A stretch of DNA of 64,000 nt from Spirochaetes bacterium GWB1_60_80 (GTDB lineage Bacteria > Spirochaetota > Spirochaetia > Treponematales > UBA12059): the NCBI GenBank assembly GCA_001829185.1, contig MIAR01000035.1:1-64000 (forward strand), read 5' to 3'. Below, in pieces: positions 46,818 through 56,256 of this stretch. Made by a program: the position numbers and the translations under genes. Numbering within the stretch: the first letter of the stretch is position 1; every line of letters begins with the position of its first letter. Under the pieces are notes generated by a model. That model saw only the letters and a program-made list of their open reading frames with translations. It was not told the origin of the DNA and searched no databases.

Positions 46818-48086
46818 GCGCTTAAACTCCAACGCCACGCGGGTACCAACCCCAGGCTCCAGATAAATGTTTCCATTGAGCTGCTCGGCCAGCGCCTTGA
46901 CCAGCATCAGCCCAAAGCCGGTCGAACGCTGAAAGTCCACCCCGGGCGGCAAGCCTGGCCCGTCGTCGGCCACCGTGACGCGGACCAGGCCACCGTCCAG
47001 CCGGGCCGTGACCGCTATCTGCCCGCCGGAGCGCCCGCTAAAGGCGTACTTCATGGCGTTGGTCAGCAACTCGTTGACGATGAGCCCCACCGGCTGCAGG
47101 CGTTTGGCATCCAAGCGGATATCGTCGACCGCCTTCTCCACGCTCAAGTTAGCGCTGCGCGGAAAGTTGGCCAGGACATCGTCGACCAGCGCCGGCAAGT
47201 AGTCGCGCAATGACAGCTCGGAAAAGTCGGCTGACCGGTAAAGCTTGTCGTACAGCAGCCCCATGCTTTGCAGGCGCTCGCCGGCTTCGGTCAGCGCCGC
47301 CACGGCCGTGGCGTCGTCCAGGCTGTCGGCTTGCAGCGACAGCAGGCTGACCATGGTATTCATGTTATTCTTGATGCGGTGATGGACTTCCTTAAGCACC
47401 AGCTGCAGCTCGCGGTTGCGGTCCAGGTTCTCGGCGTTGAGCCGCTGGCTAAACATAAGGACAAAGCCGAAGGTCCACAGGAGGCTGGCTATCATCGGTA
47501 CGATGAAGGAAATCACCCGGACGGGAACCAGCTTGATGTCGGCGTAGGAGATGAGCGGCGGCAGCACAAACGTCGCCGCCGTCAGCGTCGCCTGAAACAG
47601 GCTGTAGGCCAGGAATACGGTCGCGGTAAAGATCGCCGAGCCGGCGTACGAGCGCTGCCGACCAGCCAAAATACTCAGGGCTATCAGGCCGGCCACCAAG
47701 GCCGTCGCCACTGACACCACCAGGCTGCGCCCCATGAGGCTACTGTCGATAAAAATAAAATAATAATAAACTGCCAGGAAGGCAGCATAACCCAGCGCCA
47801 CCAGCCGGCCGTGCGCCGGTTTGCCCAGGAACCGGACGGTGCCGCCGTACAGCAGCATCTGGCCGAGTACCACCAGCGGGTTGGCAAACATGGCCAGCCG
47901 GCGGATAGGGCCGACCGTGATGGCCAGCATCAGAATAAAACCCACCGCCTGCAGGGCCGTGCCCACCAGCCACCAGCCGGCACCCCGGTAACTGACATTT
48001 ACCCGGAATTGCGCGAACACGGCTACGGTCAGAGTGGCAAACATCAGACCGGTCATAAACGCAATCGTCGCCGTATCGAGCAGCAT
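46815..48086 (-). CDS. membrane sensor histidine kinase (HisKA_2 type)
   Basis: About 423 residues. Seven or so hydrophobic segments (about 1-205) form a membrane sensor, then a coiled coil leads to the H-box LKEVHHRIKNNMNTMVSLLS (phospho-acceptor His, HisKA_2 group). The ATPase domain has LIVNELLTNAMKYAF and DDGPGLPPG with GFGLMLVKALAEQL. No response regulator is adjacent. The start at 48086 has AAAGGGGG upstream. The TAA stop is contributed by the element at 46762-46817, so the native C-terminus may have been changed. Confidence 0.85.
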   Translation of the reverse strand: MLLDTATIAFMTGLMFATLTVAVFAQFRVNVSYRGAGWWLVGTALQAVGFILMLAITVGPIRRLAMFANPLVVLGQMLLYGGTVRFLGKPAHGRLVALGYAAFLAVYYYFIFIDSSLMGRSLVVSVATALVAGLIALSILAGRQRSYAGSAIFTATVFLAYSLFQATLTAATFVLPPLISYADIKLVPVRVISFIVPMIASLLWTFGFVLMFSQRLNAENLDRNRELQLVLKEVHHRIKNNMNTMVSLLSLQADSLDDATAVAALTEAGERLQSMGLLYDKLYRSADFSELSLRDYLPALVDDVLANFPRSANLSVEKAVDDIRLDAKRLQPVGLIVNELLTNAMKYAFSGRSGGQIAVTARLDGGLVRVTVADDGPGLPPGVDFQRSTGFGLMLVKALAEQLNGNIYLEPGVGTRVALEFKR

Positions 48087-48209
48087 CGCCCCCCCTTTGC
48101 TAGTCTTGATTCCGCCCGCGCGCCCGGTCACTTGGCCGCCTAGCAGCGCTTGCACTGCTTCCATACTACGCTTGCCATAGCAACTTTGCAAGCGCGCTTT
48201 ACAAGCGCA

Positions 48210-48346
48210 CTAGCAGGTTGTTGAAAAAGCCGGTTGCTTTCTCAACAACCTTAACAATTCCTCGCATAGCTTGCGCTATGCTGCGTAATTGTACCGGCTT
48301 TTGAAGTGTTGAAAAGCCGCATCCGCGTTTTTCAACACCCTGCTAG
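48210..48346 (+). repeat. CTAG-ended 137-bp element, copy 7
   Basis: Full-length, CTAG at 48210 and 48343, in the gap between the divergent histidine kinase and kdd, about 105 bp upstream of the kdd start. It may separate kdd from its native promoter. Confidence 0.95.
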
Positions 48347-48452
48347 GCTCGCCCGGGAGCCAGCCACCGTTGCGGAATTCGCCCCCAAATGCTACACTGA
48401 AACCACGCTGCCAGCCGCGGCAGTTCATGAACGCCTGCAAGGAGCCAAGACT

Positions 48453-49499
48453 ATGACCACCACCGCGCCCCAAGCCTGCCGCTACGGCAGCCACCGGGTA
48501 CTGGACGCCAAGCGCATCCTGCCCCAGCCGGCCCAGAAGCTCGACAATACCATGACCATCTACGACAACGAAGTGCTGATCGACGTCAGCACCCTCAATA
48601 TCGACTCGGCCAGCTACACCCAGATCAAGAAAGCCTGCGACGGCGACGCCGAGAAGATGAAGGCCATGATCCTGGGCATCGTGGCCGAGCGCGGCAAAAT
48701 GCAGAACCCGGTCACCGGCTCCGGCGGCATGCTCATCGGCACGGTGCGGGCCATCGGCAAGCACTACCCCAACCAGAAACTCAAAGTCGGCGACCGCATC
48801 GCCACCCTGGTGTCGCTGTCGCTTACCCCGCTCAAGATCGAGCGCATCGTCAAGCTGGACCCGGCCTCCGACCAAGTGGACGTGGTGGCCCAGGCCATCC
48901 TGTTCGAGAGCGGCATCTTCGCCATCGTCCCCACCGACTTACCTGAGAAACTGGCCCTGGCCGTCCTGGACGTAGCCGGCGCCCCGGCCCAGGTGGACCG
49001 CCTGGTGCGCGAAGGCGACACCGTCTGCATCATCGGCGGCGGCGGCAAGTCCGGCATCCTGTGCTGCTACCAGGCCATGAAAAACGTCGGCCCCTACGGC
49101 AAGGTCATCGTCGTCGAGTACTCCCAGGAAAACGCCCAGCGCATCGTCGACATGAAGCTGGCCACCGACGTCATCGTGGCCGACGCCACCGACGCCATCG
49201 ACGTCTACCACAAAGTCATCGCCATCACCGGCGAGCGCGGCTGTGACGTCACCATCAACAACGTCAACGTGCCCAACACCGAAATGACCAGCATCCTGAT
49301 CACCAAGGGACAAGGGCTGATCTACTTCTTCTCGATGGCCACCTCGTTTACCAAGGCCGCCCTGGGCGCCGAAGGCGTCGGCAAGGACATCGAGCTGATC
49401 GTCGGCAACGGCTACGCCAAGGGCCACTCCGACCTGTCGCTGAATATCCTGCGCGAAAGCCCGGCCATCCGCGCCCTGTTCGAAAAGCTGTACGTTTAG
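48453..49499 (+). CDS. kdd: L-erythro-3,5-diaminohexanoate dehydrogenase
   Basis: About 348 residues, matching the lysine-fermentation enzyme that oxidatively deaminates 3,5-diaminohexanoate with NAD(P)+. Features are the N-terminal YGSHRVLDAKRILPQPAQKL, the substrate-domain GKMQNPVTGSGGMLIGTV and the Rossmann motif VCIIGGGGKSGILCCYQAM. ATG 48453 has AAGGAG upstream; the frame extending back into element copy 7 is an artefact. The 3' end from 49402 is duplicated beyond the defence island. Other lysine-pathway genes are not adjacent. Confidence 0.9.
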   Translation: MTTTAPQACRYGSHRVLDAKRILPQPAQKLDNTMTIYDNEVLIDVSTLNIDSASYTQIKKACDGDAEKMKAMILGIVAERGKMQNPVTGSGGMLIGTVRAIGKHYPNQKLKVGDRIATLVSLSLTPLKIERIVKLDPASDQVDVVAQAILFESGIFAIVPTDLPEKLALAVLDVAGAPAQVDRLVREGDTVCIIGGGGKSGILCCYQAMKNVGPYGKVIVVEYSQENAQRIVDMKLATDVIVADATDAIDVYHKVIAITGERGCDVTINNVNVPNTEMTSILITKGQGLIYFFSMATSFTKAALGAEGVGKDIELIVGNGYAKGHSDLSLNILRESPAIRALFEKLYV

Positions 49500-49591
49500 G
49501 AAGCAAGGGGGCGCCAGGCCACCGCCGTTCAAGCGGCGGCTGCCAGACGCGCCCCCTGGCGCGCACAAGGTTGCGCGCCTCCCCGAGGAAG
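49402..49591 (+). repeat. direct repeat, left copy: kdd 3' end plus downstream hairpin
   Basis: 190 bp matching 60249-60436. Covers the last 32 codons of kdd, its stop and a GC-rich hairpin (GGGGGCG/CGCCCCC, 49507-49556). Codon differences in the coding part are synonymous. Confidence 0.9.
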
Positions 49592-49951
49592 AAGCAGCCA
49601 GCTGGGCGGCTGGCCTGGCAGCTGTGGCCAGTCAAGACAACCTGCTCACTAGTTCAGGCGGGATTTTATATACCAGGGGCGGCTGGCGCAGTATTTTAAT
49701 AAATACTTAACTGTATTGAACTTGCTCAATGGCGTCGCGCTATTGCTGTTCATTAAAGCTCTTGCTAAAACATCAGAATGGTATATTATAGAAGAAATAG
49801 CTAATTTCAGTGAAAAGTGTTAGGCTGAACGGTAGAAATGAGTGTTAGGTTGGTGCCTTCGGCGCGAAAAAAAAATTACCAGTATTCAATGCAAACTGAC
49901 CGTTATGTATCCAGGCTTCAGTTTTTCACTAAATTCCTATAGGATGTGTGC
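49592..49951. other. AT-rich island boundary region
   Basis: No gene. Composition drops sharply in GC. Two GTTAGG cores (TGTTAGGCTG near 49819 and TGTTAGGTTGG near 49841) resemble integron recombination cores but lack a visible inverted partner here. A weak AGGA site precedes hsdR. The hsdR promoter is presumably in this stretch. Confidence 0.4.
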
Positions 49952-52918
49952 ATGACCAGCGAAAGCCAGATAGAACAAGCCTTTCTCAACAAACTTCAAG
50001 AGCTCAAATACACCTATCGCCAAGATATTCGTGACCTTGCGGCGCTGAAGCTAAACTTTCGGGAAAAGTTTGAGGCTCTTAACCATGTCAAACTGCTCGA
50101 TTCCGAGTTTGCCAGGCTGATGGATGAGATTATTAGCGCTGACGTTTTTGCCGCCGCCAGGATTTTGCGCGAACGGAACACCTTCGAGCGGGAAGATGGT
50201 ACGCCACTCCATTATACTCTGGTGAACATCAAGGACTGGTGCAAGAACTCCTTCGAGGTGGTGAATCAACTCCGGATCAACACAGAAAACAGCCACCAGC
50301 GCTACGACGTCATGCTTTTGATCAATGGTGTGCCTATAGCGCAGATTGAACTGAAAACTTTGGCCATCAGTCCCCGTCGGGCTATGCAACAAATCGTGGA
50401 CTACAAGAATGAACCGGGAAACGGTTATGCGCGGACACTGTTGTGTTTTGTGCAATTGTTCATTATCAGCAACCGGAGCGATACCTGGTATTTTGCCAAT
50501 AACAACGCCAGCCACTTCAGTTTTGACGCCGACGAACGGTTCTTGCCTTTGTATCAGTTTGCCGACGAAGCCAATAAAAAAATCACTCACCTGGACGACT
50601 TCGCCGAACAGTTTTTGGCCAAATGTACGCTGGGCGCCATGGTCAGCCGGTACATGGTGCTGGTGGCCAGCGAGCAAAAGCTCCTGATGATGCGTCCTTA
50701 CCAGATTTATGCGGTGCGGGCCATTGTGGACTGCATCCACCAGAACCGGGGAAACGGCTACATTTGGCACACCACGGGCAGCGGCAAAACCTTAACATCT
50801 TTCAAAGCCTCGACCCTGCTCAAGGACAATCCCGACGTGGAAAAATGCCTCTTTGTGGTGGACCGTAAGGACTTGGACCGCCAAACCCGCGAGGAGTTCA
50901 ACAAGTTCCAAGAAGGCTGTGTGGAAGAGAATACCAACACTGAAGCCATGGTCCGTAGGCTTTTGTCCGACGACTACGCCGACAAGGTCATTGTCACGAC
51001 CATTCAGAAGCTTGGCTTGGCCTTGGATGGCAGCAACAAGCGCAATTATAAGGAACGCCTGGAACCCCTGCGCAACAAGCGCATGGTGTTCATTTTTGAC
51101 GAATGCCATCGGTCGCAGTTTGGCGAAAATCATCAGGCTATCAAAGAATTTTTCCCCAATTCCCAATTGTTTGGTTTTACCGGTACGCCCATTTTTGAGA
51201 AAAACGCCACGTATCAGCAAATCGAAGGTCAAGAAGCCACACTGATAACCACCGACGATGTATTCCAGAAACAGCTGCATGCCTACACCATTACTCACGC
51301 CATCGAAGACCGCAATGTACTCCGCTTTCATATTGATTACTTCAAGGCCGAAGGCAAAGCCACGCCAAAACCAGGGGAGAGTCTGACCCAGGAAGCCATA
51401 GTCAAAGCCATTTTGGACAAGCACGATGCCGCTACCGCGGGCAGGCGATTCAACGCTGTCTTGGCCACGGCCTCTATTAACCACGCCATCGAATACCACC
51501 GACTATTCCAGAAAATCCAAGCCCAACGGCTGGCCGAAGACAGTTCGTTCCGGCCCTTGAATATCGCCTGTGTCTTTTCACCCCCGGCGGAGGGCAACAA
51601 GGATGTCCAGCAAATTCAGGAAGACCTTCCCCAGGAACGGGCGGACAATCAGCATGCACCGGACGAGAAGAAGGCCGCCCTCAAGGCCATCATAACCGAC
51701 TACAATACCAGCTACAAAACCAACCACGATATCAACAACTTCGATTTGTACTATCAGGACATCCAGAAGCGCATCAAAGACCAGCAGTACCCGAACCAGG
51801 ACTATGGGCATGGCCAGAAGATCGACCTCGTGATTGTAGTGGATATGCTCCTGACCGGTTTTGACTCCAAGTACCTCAATACGCTGTATGTGGATAAAAA
51901 TCTAAAGTACCACGGTCTGATTCAGGCCTTTTCCCGCACCAATCGCATTCTGAACGACACCAAACCCTACGGCACTATTCTGGATTTTCGCCAGCAACAG
52001 GAAGCGGTCAACGAGGCGATTGCCCTTTTTTCCGGTGAAAAGACCGACCGGGCCAAGGAAATCTGGCTGGTCGATCCCGCGCCGGTGGTGATTGGCAAAC
52101 TGGAAGGGGCGGTGGCGGCTTTGGACAAGTTCATGACTTCCCAGGGTCTGGCTTGTGCACCCGAAGAAGTGGCCAACTTAAAAGGCGATGATGCTAGAGG
52201 CCAGTTCATCAACCTCTTCAAAGAAGTTCAGCGGCTTAAAACCCAGTTGGACCAATACACCGACATCGGTCCCGAAGACAGTCAGAAGATTGAAGCGGTA
52301 TTGCCCGCCGACCAGCTCTGGGGTTTCCGTGGTGTGTACTTGGAAACCGCTCAAAGGCTCAAAGCCAAGCAGAGCAAATGGGGAGATGACAACGACCAAA
52401 CCCAGCAACTGGATTTTGAGTTTGTGCTCTTCGCTTCGGCCATGATCGACTACGACTACATTATGGGTTTGATCTCCTCCTACACCCAAGCTACGCCGGG
52501 CAAGCAAACGATGACCCGAGACGAACTGATTGGCCTGATCGCCGCCGATGCCAAGTTTGTGGATGAGCGCGAGGACATTGCCGCCTATATCAGTACGCTT
52601 AAATCTGGCCAAGGTTTGAACGAAAAAGAGATCAAGCAGGGCTACCAGGACTTCAAGTCCGAAAAAAATGCCCAGCGCATCACCGAACTGTCGGCCAAGC
52701 ACGGACTTGAACCTGCGTCCCTGCAAGGGTTTATTGATGGAATCATCCAGCGGATGATCTTCGATGGCGAAACCCTGAGCGACCTGCTCGCTCCCCTGGA
52801 AATGGGTTGGAAGGCTCGGACCCAAAAGGAGCTGGACTTGATGGAAGACCTGACACCGCTCTTGCACAAACTGGCCCAAGGCAAAGAAATCTCAGGATTG
52901 GCGGCGTATGAGCGGTAA
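49952..52918 (+). CDS. hsdR: type I restriction enzyme, R subunit
   Basis: About 988 residues. The N-terminal PD-(D/E)XK nuclease has NGVPIAQIELK (catalytic E-x-K). The SF2 translocase has HTTGSGKTLTSF (Walker A), FDECHRSQFG and FTGTPIF. The C-terminal part contacts HsdM/S. It cleaves unmethylated DNA after translocation. I start at ATG 49952, which has AGGA upstream, rather than the GTG two codons earlier. First gene of the island operon; GC is clearly lower than in the flanks. Confidence 0.95.
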   Translation: MTSESQIEQAFLNKLQELKYTYRQDIRDLAALKLNFREKFEALNHVKLLDSEFARLMDEIISADVFAAARILRERNTFEREDGTPLHYTLVNIKDWCKNSFEVVNQLRINTENSHQRYDVMLLINGVPIAQIELKTLAISPRRAMQQIVDYKNEPGNGYARTLLCFVQLFIISNRSDTWYFANNNASHFSFDADERFLPLYQFADEANKKITHLDDFAEQFLAKCTLGAMVSRYMVLVASEQKLLMMRPYQIYAVRAIVDCIHQNRGNGYIWHTTGSGKTLTSFKASTLLKDNPDVEKCLFVVDRKDLDRQTREEFNKFQEGCVEENTNTEAMVRRLLSDDYADKVIVTTIQKLGLALDGSNKRNYKERLEPLRNKRMVFIFDECHRSQFGENHQAIKEFFPNSQLFGFTGTPIFEKNATYQQIEGQEATLITTDDVFQKQLHAYTITHAIEDRNVLRFHIDYFKAEGKATPKPGESLTQEAIVKAILDKHDAATAGRRFNAVLATASINHAIEYHRLFQKIQAQRLAEDSSFRPLNIACVFSPPAEGNKDVQQIQEDLPQERADNQHAPDEKKAALKAIITDYNTSYKTNHDINNFDLYYQDIQKRIKDQQYPNQDYGHGQKIDLVIVVDMLLTGFDSKYLNTLYVDKNLKYHGLIQAFSRTNRILNDTKPYGTILDFRQQQEAVNEAIALFSGEKTDRAKEIWLVDPAPVVIGKLEGAVAALDKFMTSQGLACAPEEVANLKGDDARGQFINLFKEVQRLKTQLDQYTDIGPEDSQKIEAVLPADQLWGFRGVYLETAQRLKAKQSKWGDDNDQTQQLDFEFVLFASAMIDYDYIMGLISSYTQATPGKQTMTRDELIGLIAADAKFVDEREDIAAYISTLKSGQGLNEKEIKQGYQDFKSEKNAQRITELSAKHGLEPASLQGFIDGIIQRMIFDGETLSDLLAPLEMGWKARTQKELDLMEDLTPLLHKLAQGKEISGLAAYER

Positions 52919-52994
52919 ATCATGGAATATAATGTCAATATGCGTGACATTTATGCAAATACAAGCTATATTACCTGTATTAGAGGGTAAATAG

Positions 52995-54260
52995 ATGCTT
53001 GTTGAGTTCAATTTTGATAACTATCGTTCTATCAAGGATCCGCTCCAATTCAGCATGGTTTCCGGCACAGGCAATAGTTTGAACTGTTTTACCGCTAAGG
53101 GCCTGTCTCTTTTGACCAGTGCTGTTATCTATGGGGCCAATGCCAGCGGTAAAAGCAATTTTCTTAGGGCTTTCGACTACATGAAGGCCCTGGTGCTCAA
53201 TCAGCCAAAAATCATCCAATCCACCGACATCATCCCCTATGATCCCTACCGTTTATCCACGGAAACAATGGATGCATCCAGCTCTTTCGAAATGGTCTTC
53301 ATCGTTGGCGATGTAAAATACCGTTACGGCTTTGAGATTGACGCTTCCACGGTGTATGCCGAATGGCTTTTTGCCGACGAGAAGGGCAAAGAAGCTAAAT
53401 TGTTCTTCCGGGACTTAGGCGAGGCCGAGTTATACGTCAATCCGGACAGATTCAAGGAAGGAAAAGGCGTTAAGGTCCTGACCAACAGCCTCTTCTTATG
53501 GCGCTGTGATCAAGAAGGCGGTCCCGTTTCCCGAAAAATCCTGGCTTGGTTTCAAAACCTCAATCTATTAAACGGAATGCATGCCTCAGCCTATTTGGGC
53601 TACTCCATTCAACAACTGAAACAGCAAAGTTTCCGCGACCAGATCATGAAGTTGATACAGGCAGCCGACTTAGGCATTAGCAATCTGCAGGTGGAAGAGA
53701 AAGACTTGCAGAGCGCCGATATCGATTCCATGCCCTTACCGGTAGAAGTGCGGGAACAATTACGCCAGGCAGAGTCTCCCTTAAAAAAGATTGGCTTGCG
53801 GTCCAGCCATCAACGTCTTGGTTCTGACAATAAGGTTACCGGAGAAACAGAATTTGATTTTGCCAGAGATGAGTCTGAAGGCACAAAGAAGTATTTCTGC
53901 CTGTCGGCTCCGATTATTGATACACTGCTCCATGGCAAGGTTTTGGTGATTGATGAGCTGGATGCCAGCCTGCATCCTATGCTGACTCGGGCCTTGGTGC
54001 ATCTTTTCAATGATCCGGTACAAAACCCAAGGCATGCGCAATTGATTTTCGCTACCCACGACACCAATCTGCTTGATCAAAACCTGTTTCATAAATCCCA
54101 GATCTGGTTTGTTGAAAAGGAAACGGCAGGCGCTACTCATGTGACGTCCTTGACAGAATATAAAAACGTTCGCTCCACTGATAATATCGAGAAGCACTAC
54201 ATCCAGGGGAGATACGGGGCCATCCCCTTTTTAGGCAATTTTGCTTTGGAGAAGCATTAA
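52995..54260 (+). CDS. rloA: RloA-like AAA family ATPase
   Basis: 421 residues. An SMC/OLD-like ATPase start (MLVEFNFDNYRSIKDPLQFSM) leads to Walker A YGANASGKSNFL, late Walker B VLVIDELDASLHPML and switch FATHDTNLL. Paired with RloB it forms an abortive-infection module (AbiLi/RloA type) often found in type I restriction loci. Overlaps rloB by one base. The phage trigger is unknown. Confidence 0.88.
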   Translation: MLVEFNFDNYRSIKDPLQFSMVSGTGNSLNCFTAKGLSLLTSAVIYGANASGKSNFLRAFDYMKALVLNQPKIIQSTDIIPYDPYRLSTETMDASSSFEMVFIVGDVKYRYGFEIDASTVYAEWLFADEKGKEAKLFFRDLGEAELYVNPDRFKEGKGVKVLTNSLFLWRCDQEGGPVSRKILAWFQNLNLLNGMHASAYLGYSIQQLKQQSFRDQIMKLIQAADLGISNLQVEEKDLQSADIDSMPLPVEVREQLRQAESPLKKIGLRSSHQRLGSDNKVTGETEFDFARDESEGTKKYFCLSAPIIDTLLHGKVLVIDELDASLHPMLTRALVHLFNDPVQNPRHAQLIFATHDTNLLDQNLFHKSQIWFVEKETAGATHVTSLTEYKNVRSTDNIEKHYIQGRYGAIPFLGNFALEKH

Positions 54261-54979
54261 TGGCCCGGCGCTTAAAAGATGATCGAGAGGATCGTAGTCG
54301 CCTCCAGAGCCACAAGGCGCGAAAAGAAAGGCTGCGCAACCAACGCTCACTCCTCATCATTGCCTGTGAGGGAGAGAATACTGAACGGTTGTATTTTGAG
54401 TCATGGTTTGCCCGACTAAAGGAATCTCAACAGCTCTCCTCCCGTTCCTGCGTTATCGCATCTCATAGCCATACAAACCCAAGCGGTGTCTTAGCAGACC
54501 TTCTAGCCTTCCAAGATGGTGGATTGACTTTTAAGGATTTCGAACAGCGTTGGATTATCATTGACCGGGACGCTGAACGAACAAACGGCGGTGGCCATAC
54601 GCTAGCAGACTTCAATACTGCCTTGCAGCAAGCCGAGCACAAAAAACCCAAGGTCTTGGTAGCATGGTCGAATCCCTGTTTCGAACTCTGGTACCTTTTA
54701 CATTTCCGCTACCAGAACACCGGGACTGACCGCGACCTGATTAAAGGCCAACTTACAAGCGCCCTTGGCATTAAGTACAATAAAAGTGATCCGAACCTGT
54801 TCACTCTAACCATCGCCAAACTTCCAGACGCCCTGAGAAACGCCAAGCGCTTACATAATGATTTTCTGGAGCAAGGCTTATCAGCTGATAAATCCAATCC
54901 TTGCACCACGGTCTACCAGTTAGTGGAATTGCTGGAAGGTATGACACACACCGGCGCGGAAACAAAGGAACAAATATGA
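54260..54979 (+). CDS. rloB: RloB-like protein
   Basis: 239 residues. A basic N-terminus is followed by a TOPRIM-like fold: ACEGENTERLYF (conserved Glu) and WIIIDRDAERTNGG (acidic pair), then VAWSNPCFELWYLLHF, the RloB hallmark. It is the partner of RloA and probably the nuclease effector. Translationally coupled to rloA and overlapping hsdS (ATGA). Confidence 0.88.
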   Translation: MARRLKDDREDRSRLQSHKARKERLRNQRSLLIIACEGENTERLYFESWFARLKESQQLSSRSCVIASHSHTNPSGVLADLLAFQDGGLTFKDFEQRWIIIDRDAERTNGGGHTLADFNTALQQAEHKKPKVLVAWSNPCFELWYLLHFRYQNTGTDRDLIKGQLTSALGIKYNKSDPNLFTLTIAKLPDALRNAKRLHNDFLEQGLSADKSNPCTTVYQLVELLEGMTHTGAETKEQI

Positions 54980-56256
54980 GTGTTCCAAAATTACGCTTTC
55001 CGGAATTCCGGGATGCGGGGGAGTGGGAGGAGAGTACTGTTGGGGACAAATCCATAAAAGTCGGCAGCGGCGTAACACCGAATGGTGGTGACAAAAACTA
55101 TAGGGTTGAAGGGCGTCCATTCGTTCGAAGTCAAAATGTGGGCTGGGGTATCTTACTTTTAGAGGACATTGCGTACATTGATGAAGAAACACACTCAACC
55201 TTTTCCGGTACAGAGATAATGAAAAATGATGTGCTCCTAAACATTACCGGTGCTTCAATTGGCCGTAGTGCCATTGCGAATCACGCAATAGAAGGTGGGA
55301 ATGTTAATCAGCACGTTTGCATTATTCGTACAAGAGATTCTGAATTAGATCCTAAATTCTTGAACCAATACTTGCTGTCAGAGTATGGACAAAAACAAAT
55401 TGATAGTTTTCAAGCCGGTGGGAATAGACAGGGATTGAATTTTACACAAATTCGGTCCTTTAGGTTCTGGCTCCCCTCCCTCCCCGAACAACAAAAAATC
55501 GCTGATTGTCTGTCTTCACTCGACGAGCTGATTGCTGCCCACAAACAAAAGTTAACCGCCCTAGGGCTCCACAAAAAAGGCCTGATGCAACAGCTTTTTC
55601 CAGCTGAAGGCGAAACCGTGCCGTGCTTGCGCTTTCCGGAGTTCCGGGATGCGGGGGAGTGGGAGGAGAAGCGATTTGGTGATATTTGTAAGTTTGTCCG
55701 CGGTCCTTTTGGAGGCGCATTAACAAAAAACATTTTTGTTAAAAACGGGTATGCGGTTTATGAACAGTCGCACGCAATATATGCGGATTTCAGTTCTTTC
55801 CGGTACTTCATAACGGCTGAAAAATTCAAGGAACTGAGAAGGTTCTCTGTTGAACAGAATGACATAATAATGAGTTGTTCAGGGACTATGGGGCGGTTTG
55901 CAGTAATTCCTGAGAAATGCAAAGAAGGCTTAATAAATCAGGCACTCTTAAAACTGACGGTCAAATCAAATGTCATTGTTTCTTTTGTCAAGTATATTCT
56001 TGAATTGCCTTTGAATCAGGAAAAGCTACTTTCACAATCTGCCGGTGGTGCAATAAAGAACGTTGTTGGTGTTGATATTATGAAAGAAATCCCATTCCAA
56101 ATACCCTCCCTCCCCGAACAACAAAAAATCGCTGATTGCCTGTCTTCCCTTGACGAGCTGATTGCCGCACAGGTTCAGAAAATCGAGACACTCAAGATGC
56201 ATAAAAAGGGGCTGATGCAGCAGTTGTTCCCGGCCGCCACCGAGGGTGGAAAATGA
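54976..56256 (+). CDS. hsdS: type I restriction enzyme, specificity subunit
   Basis: About 426 residues with two target-recognition domains (about 1-160 and 215-370). Each is followed by a conserved helix: SLPEQQKIADCLSSLDELIA occurs twice. The entry sequences LRFPEFRDAGEWEE are also duplicated. At DNA level the repeats (54994-55032 with 55630-55668; 55475-55545 with 56104-56167) are nearly identical, which permits recombination between domains. It determines the methylation and cleavage target. Confidence 0.93.
   Translation: MSVPKLRFPEFRDAGEWEESTVGDKSIKVGSGVTPNGGDKNYRVEGRPFVRSQNVGWGILLLEDIAYIDEETHSTFSGTEIMKNDVLLNITGASIGRSAIANHAIEGGNVNQHVCIIRTRDSELDPKFLNQYLLSEYGQKQIDSFQAGGNRQGLNFTQIRSFRFWLPSLPEQQKIADCLSSLDELIAAHKQKLTALGLHKKGLMQQLFPAEGETVPCLRFPEFRDAGEWEEKRFGDICKFVRGPFGGALTKNIFVKNGYAVYEQSHAIYADFSSFRYFITAEKFKELRRFSVEQNDIIMSCSGTMGRFAVIPEKCKEGLINQALLKLTVKSNVIVSFVKYILELPLNQEKLLSQSAGGAIKNVVGVDIMKEIPFQIPSLPEQQKIADCLSSLDELIAAQVQKIETLKMHKKGLMQQLFPAATEGGK

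Noticed and set aside
48306-48452. Start of kdd within element copy 7 ([10 protein letters not shown]...)
   Set aside because: This frame is element sequence; the enzyme's own start at 48453 has a good ribosome site and matches the family.
49507-49556. GC-rich hairpins after kdd as a CRISPR or phage att core
   Set aside because: Only two copies, both within the larger kdd-end duplication; simplest reading is a hairpin terminator copied with the gene end.
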